Shown: positions 1-11,509 of the stretch, piece after piece
Position numbering within the stretch: position 1 is the stretch's first letter
How the letters are laid out: each line of letters starts with the position of its first letter
Assembly (NCBI GenBank): GCA_022432975.1
Contig: CM039502.1
Location: 7,485,407 to 7,549,406, forward strand
Direction of reading: 5' to 3'
Length of the DNA stretch: 64,000 bases
Origin: Begonia masoniana
Taxonomy: Eukaryota; Streptophyta; Magnoliopsida; Cucurbitales; Begoniaceae
Translations under genes and position numbers: made by a program
Notes under the pieces: model-generated
What the model was told of the DNA's origin: nothing
Seen by the model: the letters and a program-made list of their open reading frames with translations, nothing else
Databases searched by the model: none

Positions 1-1302
1 GCTTTGCACTTTGCAAAGTCGTCCTTGTTGTCGTCGTCACGTCACCCGTACCAACAATATAAAAATTATATTAATCAAACCAAAAAAAACTCACACATAA
101 TGGACGAAAGTACGTGAAGAAAACAAAAACACTGAGCAGCCAAAACAAGCCTCTCCATTATCCTTTTTGAAATAGATTGTTTATTTTTATTTTTACAACG
201 TATCTGCTGTCTAAGAGGAACTTCAATGAATATTTTACATCGTATTATTGTGATTTTATTAACCAATTACACAAACCGCGAGAAATAATTAAGAAGAGTT
301 AGAGAAGAAATCAAGCCACGATGATTTACGTGGTTCAGACCAAACCGTCCTACGTCCACGGCACAAGACTCCAGCAGCAAAGTTTTATTCAAGAATCAAT
401 GAATAGGACTTTTCCAGCAATGTTGCAGTATTGCCTCCGAATACAAGAATCGATCTCTGCTCTTCTACCAGAGTCTCATGAAACTCTCCTTGAATTCCTC
501 TCATTTTTTTCCTCAAGATTTTATTTATTCTTATCTCTCTATCAACTCTCTAACTAATCTATTTGAAATAGATTAATATAAAATTTAAACATGATAAAAT
601 AAATATAAAATTTATATGCAAATATAATTCAAATAACTTTTGAATCAAACCAAATCAAAATGCTGAACCAATAATTAATAGTATCAAATCATCGTCACGT
701 TGGCGTATAAAATGTAGTGTCTGATAATGTTGGTCATAGTTTGAGCAGCAAGGGTTGTTCTTTCATCGCAAGAGAATGTTACATTGACTCCTTCCCAAAG
801 GATCACCAAGACCAAATCTTGCGCCCCCGATCAACGGAGCATGTAAGACGACTATCGATATTAAATGGAACCGTGTTTAGCAAACCACATAGAGCGGATG
901 CAGATGGGACGCAAACTAACATGATCGCCAAGAAAACTAAAGAGAAGCTCTTGTCCTTAGTTTTCAATTGGTTTGTCTTTTTTACTAAATCTACTTGAAA
1001 CTCGATCCATCTGCCCTAGTTTTTGACTTTTCTCAGCCCTAACAAAAAAAACTTGTACCATCAATAACAAAAAATCAAGTGTATATAAGATAAATAGATT
1101 AATTACAATCAACTAAAAATTGACACCATGAAGATAAATGAAGAAAACCAACAGAGGAAACTTTAGTTTCTTATGTAAAGGGAAGGAGGAGGGCACTGAA
1201 CAAACAGCCTCCCATCCAAAACCCGTTAAGGAAACTGCATGGATAATTCAATATACAAGAGAATAATCAAGAACTTGTACTATCAATTTCCAACCGATTT
1301 GG
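1..1302. other. Intergenic, no gene supported
   Basis: No open reading frame here has plant-protein character. The short frames at 321-557 and 717-998 are low-complexity and have no recognisable motif. The segment lies downstream of the kinase gene on the minus strand, so its right part probably holds that gene's 3' untranslated region. Confidence 0.6.
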
Positions 1303-4300
1303 TTAGTCTAAGCTCGACGAACGGCTCCACCTTCCCCTCAGGTAGTCTTCTAATGATATAGTTTGCTCAATGCTACTCACGGACACAGAGTCATCCTCCA
1401 CGTCCAGCAATGCGAGGTTGATATGCGACTGGAGATGACAACGTGGAAATGTTTCATCGTCGAGCATTCCCGATTCGTCTACCGCATCGACTTGAAGCCT
1501 CGCCCATTTGGTTACTTCGACATCACCTCGAAGGAGCTTCAAAACCTTTTAATCACGTGAAATAAAACTCAGAAATGTCAAATAAGCGTGTCAAATAAAA
1601 GATCATTTAGATAGCCATACCAAGCTCATTTGAGGTCTAGCTCGAGGAGCGCGCCTGATGCAAAGACTGGCCGCCAAAACAAGCCTCTCCATCTGATCCT
1701 TGTTATACTTACACCCCAATCTTGGATCTACCAATTGGGACACCTTTCCACCATTTAGAATTGGCTCTGCCTACACAACATATTTAAGAAAGTCATCACT
1801 TAGAGAGGTAAATTAAGTTCTTGTATATATCCTCCAGAGTTTAGGGGCCATACCCACATAACTAGGCTCTCTTGGCCTTTAGGATAGTCAGTGCATATAG
1901 GTTTTCTTCCTGAAACAAGCTCAAGGAGTACCACTCCGAAAGCATAGACATCAATTTTGTCGTTTACTTTTCCGTGCATGAAGTACTCTGGGGCCAAGTA
2001 ACTGCAAAAAGTATTCTTCCTCAATCCACTTCCACAATAGTACAATGAATTTAACCACTTCTGAACATACGTAACAAGACAAAAGAAAACTAAAGACATG
2101 GTTAATTTAGGCTTAAGTTACAAACCCAAAAGTTCCAGCAACATCAGTGCAGGTTATAGGCGCGGAAGAAGTTGACCCAAATTTAGCTAGTCCAAAATCT
2201 GACAACTGTAATGAAAGTAAGAGATGTTTAAGATAGAAAATATTATGAAACAATGTATATAATTTTGAGACACTTGATCGAGTGCATAAAATGTCCATCT
2301 CATAATCTAAGCGGCCAAAGAGTATCAGTACCCAATTGAGAAGAAGGAATATGAATCACCTGTGGCTCGAAATCTTCGGATAATAACACATTAGACGATT
2401 TTACATCTCTATGAATCACGGGTTGAGCTCTGTCGTCGTGAAGATAAGCTAAAGCTTCGGCCAGGCCGAGAGCTGCCTTATATCTTTCACTCCAGCCAAA
2501 TGCACCTGAACCTTTTTCATTTCCTGATTTTAGAGAACAGATGTTTGACTTCAACTCACAATGGAGGTTATCTTCTAGGCTTCCTCTCGGTAAAAAATCA
2601 TACACCAACAAGAGCTTGTTGTGTTCATAGCAGAATCCTAAAAGGGAAATGATATTCTTGTGATTCAAAGAAGTAATAATTTCTATTTCTAAAACAAACT
2701 CCTTGAGGACGTCTTCACATGGCTTTAAGATCTTCACAGCTATTTCCTTCCCATCTGGAAGGCAGCCTCTGTAAACTTGGCTGCTACCTCCTTTCCCAAT
2801 CAAATTATCTGAGATAAACAATAAAACGACTTCAAATCATGATTTAGATCAACAGAGGAAATTTGTTTTTAGAAATATTTATTTCTACCAGCAAAGAAAT
2901 TAGAAGTTGCTCGGAGAAGTTCCTGATACTTGAACAATCGGCAAGTCGATGAATGCTTTTTATGAAGATCATCCAATTCTTTAGGTAATACCATTGAAGT
3001 TTGATCAGGGAAACGCGGAGAAGACACTGGTTCAAGACCGACCGGCACAATTGCACCACTATTTCTCTCTAGATTCAGAAATGAATCGGAACTGGTCTGA
3101 TTCTGATTCGAAGTCCCACTGTAAGGACACCTTGTTGGCAACTTCAAAGCCCACTGAACAACAGATATTTTCCGAACTGACGATATATTGGAATCAAGTC
3201 GGCCTAGAGATGGATCAGAATGCTGAAGAAGTGGCCAACCAGGTTTTAGTCCGGGCAAATCTTTAATCAAGATCCTGATAGAAGTTGATCCCTCTTCTAG
3301 TTTCTGAACTGGTACCACGGCCAAAGAGTTTTCAGGTTCAACCCCATCACCAAATAACTTTCTTAAAGATTGGTTGACAGTATGAGTCGGCAATGCAGAA
3401 GCCGGAGAGCAAATTGTACAACTCTGTTTGATCAGGTTCTTACTAGGTAGATCAATGTTTTCCTTTACACAACCAATGGCATAATTATCATCACTTAATA
3501 TTTGGGAAGAATTACTCAATGACCTGCGCATTGAATCAAGGAAACCATTTCCACCACTTTCTTCAATTCCTGAAACAATGAAACAACTAAAAATCACCTT
3601 GTAGACAACAAGGAAGCTTTATTTTAACATCCAGAAAATAGTGAAATCCATAATATGATCTTATTAGAGAAATAGGCAAAAAAAAGAGGAAGAAAAGGAA
3701 CCTTGGGCGCGAATATTCTTGGTCGAAGAGCTTTGGAAAACCACTTTCCCATTTTGTACAGCAAGAACCCAACAATCCTTGGAAAGTTTCTTGGCACAAT
3801 ACTTGGCAACCGAGGTAGAGGACCGGATTTTATGGTGATTACGAGCAGTTCCGACTATCACATTAGTCGCATTATAAGAATTTGCTTCCCGGACTATAAC
3901 TTTCTGAGCTGATGTTCCTCTGCATATCTTAAGCTTGAGATCCACCTGACACCAAAATAGCCACTATTACGACAACTTTTGTTAATATATAAAAAAAAAA
4001 ACTCTATTTCTCAGCAACCTCCAGGGCTGACACACTTGAAAACTTAATAAAACAAATGAAAAAAAAAAAAAAAAAAAGTTGGGAACAACTATGGAAGAAC
4101 AATGGGAACTGAGAGAAATTAAACCTGTTTCAAATTGCAGAAACCTTCATAGACAGCAAGAACGGAGTCGAACGCTTTGACGATGGAAAGAAGGGAGGAC
4201 TTGCCATTCCGATCCACCACCTCTACATAAATATAATTCTATTACGAAGTCACTCTACAATTCTATCCACCGGAGCCCACTGAAAATTCGCAAAACCTAA

Positions 4301-4507
4301 ATCCCAAAACCTCTACTCTAATTACTTACCGTCGTTGCCAAGAACATGAAGAGCAATCACAGTGTCACCAGGCTGAGCAACTTTCACCAAAGCCCAAGTC
4401 AGAAGCTCCCTGCTATGCGAGTCAAGCTTCACGCCGACAACCAGACTACGGCCGCCGGCACCGACATTGTCTGGTTCTCCGACGACGCCATGTTGTAGCA
4501 ATTTCAT
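1303..4507 (-). CDS. USP-domain receptor-like cytoplasmic protein kinase
   Basis: Predicted serine/threonine kinase with an N-terminal universal-stress-protein (adenine nucleotide alpha-hydrolase-like) domain, presumably cytoplasmic. Nine exons join in phase with GT-AG borders: 4507-4330, 4222-4125, 3945-3702, 3569-2889, 2808-2360, 2205-2126, 2001-1854, 1770-1621 and 1545-1303, giving 756 residues. Residues about 15-170 are the USP fold (starting [16 protein letters not shown]). A Ser-rich linker follows to about 395, then the kinase: glycine loop [11 protein letters not shown], catalytic Lys in [21 protein letters not shown] and APEY. The HRD arginine makes it an RD kinase. The C-terminal tail is acidic and Ser-rich. 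There is no signal peptide or membrane segment. The start is the first Met of the USP domain. It resembles Arabidopsis At1g21590/At1g77280 as I recall them. The substrate is unknown. Confidence 0.9.
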
Positions 4508-4954
4508 CTTCTGGGTCCAATTCTAGACAGGAGAACTTCGTCAACATGCCAGTCAGATTCCGGTGAGTTGGTCGTCTAAAATGCCATTAAAGGACTTAAA
4601 CTTGACATCTCTTCAATAGAGAAAGAGAGAGATTGGTCTGCTTAACAGTCTGTTCGTTTATCAGGCTCGCAAACCATGCTCGAAAGAGAAAGCAGAGGAC
4701 ACTTCACTCGAGCTCAAAGATTATGTTATTCTCATCTCATTTTCTTACATATTTTATGTCTCACTATTATCTTATAATAAAGTTTTAAATTTATCTATCT
4801 TTCTACCTAAAGTGTTCATCTTTTTAAATTTCTTTTAACGTAACTTATTTTCTTTAAAATATAAAATTCAATTTTAAAAACCACTAAATTACATAATAGA
4901 TATTTAAATCATATTTAGAATGCAAAATTAAGATTATTTTTTATTTTATTAAAG
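4508..4954. other. Upstream region of the USP-kinase gene
   Basis: Probable promoter and 5' leader of the minus-strand kinase gene. It has a GA-rich stretch near 4618-4632 and then AT-rich sequence. No other gene is visible. Confidence 0.4.
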
Positions 4955-5454
4955 TGCAATTTGATCCCTACAACTAGGTGAAATGAGCAATTTACACCGT
5001 AAACTTGAATAATAGGCAATAACAACCTTAATATATTAATAATGTGCAATATGGCTCATACCGTCATATTTTTCATTAAAAAGTAATATTTTTTCACTTG
5101 TTCATTTTTTTTCTCGAAATGCCCCTCACTGGACCGAGCTGGACCAGACCGGTTCAGCTAATTCTACTATGATTTTTTTTAAAGTCTATTTCTCCGAAAA
5201 GAAAAGACAGAGGAATATAATTACAAAAATAAAAATTGGAGTGCAATTAGCCGAACTGATCCAGTCCGGTTTGGTCTAGTGAAGGGCATTTTCGGGAAAC
5301 AAAATGAACAAGTGAAACAATGTTACTTTTTTACGAAAATTATAACAGTAGGGGCCATATTGCCCATTATCAGTATATTAAGGTTGTTCTTGCCTATTAT
5401 CTAAGTTTACGATGTAAATTGCTCATTTCACCTAGTTGTAAGGACCAAATTGTA
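4955..5454. mobile_element. Foldback (long-hairpin) transposable element
   Basis: Two long imperfect inverted arms, about 4956-5165 and about 5246-5454, flank a spacer of about 80 bp. The outer ends pair as GCAATTTGATCCCTACAACT against the reverse complement of the right end, which differs at a few positions. Pairing continues through the 'gtgaaatgagcaattta' and 'cacttgttcatttt' blocks and the 'gaccggttcagctaatt' block. There is no coding capacity. The form suits a foldback or TIR-only Mutator-like element. I could not fix a target-site duplication. Confidence 0.75.
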
Positions 5455-7039
5455 ATTTATCCTTTTATTTATAAAAGTCAAGTAATAAATACTAAAATTA
5501 CAAAGAGGGGGGAGTTAATTGATATTGTAATTGGTCGGTGGTGAACTGGTGATTGGCAACGCGAAAATTGATTATACCCGTGATAACGTTTCCGGAAGCG
5601 GGATACATTAATACCCACTTCCAAACGGTCCCTTAAATCCGGGGCCACGGTAAGCAATCACGTGATAGTAACCTGATTCGATGCCACGTGGCCGCTCCAT
5701 TTAGTAATTTGTGTGAGCCCCACCACCACCCCACGTTCCTTGGCTGAGCCTGAATACCTCATCACGTGCTCCCCTACCACGCAAATTTTAATTTTATTAA
5801 AACATGTTAAAATAATTATAAAAAAATCAATATATAATAGAAGGGCAAAAGATGGGAACAAAATCTAGTGGGGGCACCCACACCGACTGTACAGCATTAC
5901 AAGTGATTGATGTGCTCGATAAATTATTAGAAAAAAATCTTATATTAACTTTTAAATTTACAAATAACTCTCTAAACTTTAAGATTGTAGCAATTAACTT
6001 CTCATTGCTAAGATTTTTCGTAAAAAAAAAAAAAATCATGTTTTTGTTACGTAATTTTCTTTGTTAAGCGATTTCTACAGAGCAATCGACTTCTGGAGCT
6101 TGGTATCATTTACTGAATCGTCTCTTGTATTGATTTTTTCAACTTTTTTTTTTTTTTTTTTGTAAAAATCGTAAAAACGATCTAACCAGAGTTGTTTATC
6201 TCTGAAAATTGTTAAACAAAGAAGATCACGTGACAAAAACGTTATTCTTTGACAGAAATTTTAATGACGAAGATTTAATTGTTAATTTTTCAAAAGTTTA
6301 GAAAATAACTCCATGGAAAAAGTTGGGATAGCCTACTTGTTCTTCAGCAATAATTGATATGCATTTTATTCTAAAAATTGTGATTATTATATCGAACACG
6401 TCGTGCGACGTAAACTTTGTTACATTGTTTAAATGGACATAGGAAAAAGAGTAGGGACCGGGAGGATAAGTGGGAGTGTCGGTGTAATGAGATGGGTTGA
6501 CTTTCATGCACAGAAAACAGGCCTCAATTATTCTACTTACTCACAATATTTAAAATATAATTATTTTATAAGGGACAAAAAAAAACCTCAGTACCCAAAG
6601 AAATATCTTTAAAATTAGTAAATATGTATATATACAAATAATAAATAAAAAAGAGCAAAATCGTGACAGCATCGTGGGACTGGGACTGTGTGATTGTACG
6701 TACCTTGTTGATCTACCCATGATCATAATTAATTAAAGCAGTGAAGTAGGATGAAAGCAGCCGGCAAGGGAGATTCTGAGCAGCCCAAATTATAGAAACC
6801 AGACAAATTAGAAAAATACAAAATATATTTCTGATTTGTGGGTCTCGCATTTAATTTTATAATCATTCATGGACGTGTTCGTCCAATAATATACTCAACT
6901 TGATTCTTGATTTAGCCCCCTTAATCCTCCAATAATTGCTGTTAAAGTTCGAGTTTGGAAGATCAAAATGACCCATCAATTTCATTAATCTGTGTGTTTG
7001 GTGGGATTAACTGTTTTATTTCTTGATCGTGCATCACCA
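5455..7039. other. Intergenic AT-rich spacer
   Basis: No gene supported. The segment holds homopolymer tracts (A and T runs near 6018 and 6146) and only short frames with no recognisable domain. Confidence 0.5.
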
Positions 7040-7047
7040 TCACCATC
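7040..7047. repeat. Left 8-bp target-site duplication (TCACCATC)
   Basis: TCACCATC directly precedes the element's first base at 7048 and is repeated exactly at 8478-8485. Eight base pairs is the hAT superfamily signature. The pre-insertion site was itself a CACCAT repeat, so identity extends further outward (14 bp). Confidence 0.85.
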
Positions 7048-7307
7048 TAGGGGTGGGCAGAACCGGACCGGAACCGGTGGACCGGACTGGACCGTCGGTT
7101 CGGTCCGGTTTTTGGGCGGTTCTTGGAACTATAGAACCGGTTCCGGTTCCCAAATTCATGGAACCGTGGACCGCGGTCCGGTTCCCGGTTCTATTGATCA
7201 AATAACCGGGAACCGCGGGAGTCCCGAATTGGATTTCCCCTTTCCATTTTCCAATTTGTCTTCCCCAATCCCAGCTCCAGATCTCCGCCTCACTGCTCCT
7301 CTCTTCG

Positions 7308-7640
7308 CTTCTTCTTCTTCGCTCCTTCGCTTCTTCTTCGCTCCTTCGCTTCTTCTTCTTCGCTCCTTCGCTTCTTCTTCTTCTTCTTCTTCTTCTTCTT
7401 CTTCTTCGCTCCTTCGCTTCTTCTTCTTCGCTCCTTCGCTTCTTCTTCTTCTTCTTCTTCGCTCCTTCGCTTCTTCTTCTTCGCTCCTTCGCTTCTTCTT
7501 CTTCTTCTTCTTCTTCGCTCCTTCGCTTCTTCTTCTTCGCTCCTTCGCTTCTTCTTCTTCTTCGCTCCTTCGCTTCTTCTTCTTCTTCGCTCCTTCGCTT
7601 CTTCTTCTTCGCTCCTTCGCTTCTTCTTCTTCGCTCCTCG
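7308..7640. repeat. CTT-rich variable repeat inside the hAT element
   Basis: Runs of CTT are interrupted at irregular intervals by 'cgctccttcg'. The array is prone to length change and is responsible for long artefactual reading frames on both strands. Confidence 0.9.
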
Positions 7641-8462
7641 CCTGAACTAACGGCAAGCTATCGGCAGGCCAACCGGACTCAGCCCCACCACCTACGGACA
7701 TCGGAACAGGGAATCGCGTTTAGACTCGAGAGCGACAAGCCCATAGTTCTCGGTAAATTTGCTAGTTTTCCTTCTTCGTCGCGTCGCTGGATTGATTTAT
7801 TTTTAACTTTAAAAATAAAAATAAAAAAAAAGTAAAATTCATGGGAGGAACCGGTACCGAACCGGAACCGACCGAATTTGCGGTCCGGTTCCGTTTCGGT
7901 ACCGGTTCTGCTAAGGACCGTTCCGGTTTCGGGAAATAAATTCCCGACCCACGGTCCAGTCCGGTTCCGGGCTAGAACCGGCCGGACCGCTCCTCCTCCT
8001 CCTCCCTTCTGCTTCAAAACCACTACTGCAGAAGTCATCGTTCCTCCCAAGACAAGCGAAAGGCTCGAGTTCCACTGAGATCAACCAATCGGCTCCCCCA
8101 CAACGCTCCCCTGAACTAACGGCAAGCTATCGGCAGGCCAACCGTACTCAGCCCCACCACCTACGGACATCGGAACAGGGAATCGGCGTTTAGACTCGAG
8201 AGCGACAAAGCCCTAGTTCTCGGTAAATTTGCTAGTTTCCTTCTTCGTCGCGTCGCTGGATTGATTTATTTTTAACTTTAAAAATAAAAATAAAAAAATA
8301 AATTCATGGGAGGGAACCGGTACCGAACCGGAACCGGACCGAATTTGCGGTCCGGTTCCGGTTCGGTACCGGTTCTGCTAAGGACCGGTTCCGGTTTCGG
8401 GAAATAAATTCCCGAAACCCACGGTCCAGTCCGGTTCCGGGCTAGAACCGGCCCGGACCGGA
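7641..8462. repeat. Internal direct duplication within the hAT element
   Basis: About 350 bp beginning 'ctgaactaacggcaagctat' occurs at about 7641-7990 and again at about 8109-8462, separated by about 118 bp of unique sequence. The copies differ by a few single-base changes. It includes the GGTTCC-rich subterminal region, so the right end is effectively doubled. Confidence 0.85.
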
Positions 8463-8477
8463 CCGTGCCCAGCCCTA

Positions 8478-8485
8478 TCACCATC
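8478..8485. repeat. Right 8-bp target-site duplication (TCACCATC)
   Basis: Identical to 7040-7047 and directly after the right terminal repeat at 8477. Confidence 0.85.
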
Positions 8486-8724
8486 ACCATCTGACTCTCC
8501 CCCAATCAACACTTGAATACCAATCATGACTTATAAATTGTGGGTATGAATGAACTTCAAAGCTCGGACCTCAAACTATGTCATTGCAGGTTTGATTACA
8601 AAAATGTATTTTATAAGGAAATCCAATGTTCTAGAGAACTCTCACAGTAAAGTCATAAATCAAAAACTCCATACAAAATTGAGCATAACTGACAAAAACG
8701 AAGGGTCTATCCAGAAGAAAAGCT

Positions 8725-10208
<1,484 letters not shown>

Positions 10209-10640
10209 ATTGTTTTCGCAGTCTAGTTTCCTTTTCTTTCCTGAAGAACCACAATGAAAAAATATAAATCAGAACAGTCAATACAAGCAAGTAGCACGTG
10301 GTAAAATTACACCATTAGGATACACACAAATTAACAAAAACAGACCGAGGTCCCCTGAAAAATCTAATTATTTTTTAAAATAGTCAGATCTGTATACACG
10401 CGGTGAGAAACCAGATCGGAAGAGGTATATAACAATGAAGAGCTCGGGATATCTATGAAATGATCGCGAGAGAGAGAGGCCAGATCAAAGGAAAAGCAGA
10501 AGTCGAGGTAAACCAAAGAGAAGTAGAAGAAACGAGGGACTTACGAATAACGGATATCCTTCAGGCGGCGGTGACTGACAGGGGGAGCAGAAGACAGAGA
10601 GAAGAAACTGCCGCCAAAGGAAGTCAGGGAATATAAGAGA
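10209..10640 (-). promoter_or_regulatory. 5' leader exon and intron of eS12
   Basis: Pyrimidine/purine-rich leader sequence up to about 10640 ends with donor ..ttattc|gtaagt at 10545/10544. It splices to the acceptor cttcag|gaaag at 10240, followed 32 nt later by the ATG. The transcription start is not determined from sequence. Confidence 0.65.
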
Positions 10641-10725
10641 AGGAGGCACGGGTAGGGTTTCCGGTTGATGGCCTTGTTTGGCTATTATTTTCACACGCTT
10701 TTTTATTAAAAATAAAAATAAGAAG

Positions 10726-10942
10726 AATTATCGATTTTAACCCTTATACTATACCCATAATTTCAAGTAGCTCTTGTATTATACCCCTTATTTTTGTAAA
10801 TAGAAAATTAACAAAATTGTTGACGGAAGGTCAAGACCGATAACGGAATCATAATATAAGGTTTGGGTTGTCGATTTTTTTAGTACATGGAATTACTTGA
10901 AATTACAAGTATAGTACATAGTTAAAATCGATAATTTCTCTA
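10726..10942. mobile_element. Small inverted-repeat (MITE-like) element
   Basis: The left end 'attatcgattttaac' with 'aatttcaagta' reappears as the reverse complement at the right end (near 10870-10942). Arms are about 65-75 bp around a short centre. No coding capacity. It lies in the spacer between the divergent eS12 and ubinuclein genes. Confidence 0.6.
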
Positions 10943-11509
10943 AAAATAATATTTTCTTAAATGTATCGTCTTTTATCTTAGAAATCGAGTGAGTTAAGGT
11001 AATAATAAGATATTAAAATGACCATTACAAATAAAAATGTTTTAAATTTGACAAATTTTATAACTGTAGAGAACGTTGTGCCGACAATTAAGTGATACAC
11101 TACACTTATAACCGATTTAATTTACGATAGTTGTATGCTCTATGAAAAATAAATAATAATTAAAAAAAAAGGTGTTAGGCCCATCGAAATCGAGTGAGGC
11201 CCATCCAAATCGGTTTTGGGTCGGGCCCAATGTCCGTTTTCTTCCAGGCTTCTCTACCTCCTCCACTCTCTGAAAAGAACAGAAGCAGAGAGCATAGAAA
11301 GAATTTCAAAGACTGGTTTCCGTTTCCAGTTGAATATCTCGTCGAACAATTCTCCCTCCCGCGCTTCTTAATTTCTCTTCTCTACCGTTCTTTTTTGCTT
11401 TGTTGCGATCTCGTTTGCTTGTCGTCGTCTGCGTTCTTTTTCTTTATCCTACAAATGACCTGATTTTCCTTTTACCATCCGGCGAGCACAGATTCTGCTA
11501 TCTAATTTA
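10943..11509. promoter_or_regulatory. Promoter and 5' leader of ubinuclein
   Basis: Intergenic region leading into the plus-strand ubinuclein gene. The last part (about 11230-11509) is CT-rich, as expected of a plant 5' leader. The short frame at 11194-11463 is not convincing as a gene. Confidence 0.4.

Larger units (their letters stand above)
7048..8477. mobile_element. Non-autonomous hAT-type DNA transposon
   Basis: The element is 1,430 bp with terminal inverted repeats taggggtgggca (7048-7059) and tgcccagcccta (8466-8477), flanked by a perfect 8-bp duplication. Both subterminal regions are packed with GGTTCCGG/CCGGAACC motifs, which are likely transposase-binding repeats. The interior holds a (CTT)-rich block with a 'cgctccttcg' spacer (about 7308-7640) and a near-identical direct duplication (about 7641-7990 and 8109-8462). 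No transposase is encoded. The long Ser/Leu frame at 6992-7645 is a by-product of the CTT repeat. It would need a transposase supplied in trans. Confidence 0.9.

Noticed and set aside
321..998. Short plus-strand frames near the left edge as genes
   Set aside because: Low complexity, no splice partners with coding character, no recognisable family.
1800..1860. Apparent frameshift and stop in the kinase after ESLVMW
   Set aside because: The residues WVWPLNSGG.. are intron read-through. A GT donor at 1853 and an AG acceptor at 1771 join VMW to [13 protein letters not shown] in phase.
7308..7640. Regularly spaced 'cgctccttcg' units resembling a CRISPR-like array
   Set aside because: The spacing is irregular, the spacers are pure CTT, and this is a nuclear plant transposon interior.
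6992..7645. 217-codon Ser/Leu-rich frame and its antisense Glu/Arg-rich partner
   Set aside because: Both are translations of the CTT array inside the hAT element; there is no conserved domain.
7679..8505. Antisense and sense frames inside the hAT element as a possible transposase
   Set aside because: They translate GGTTCC-rich repeats; no hAT catalytic or dimerisation motif is present.
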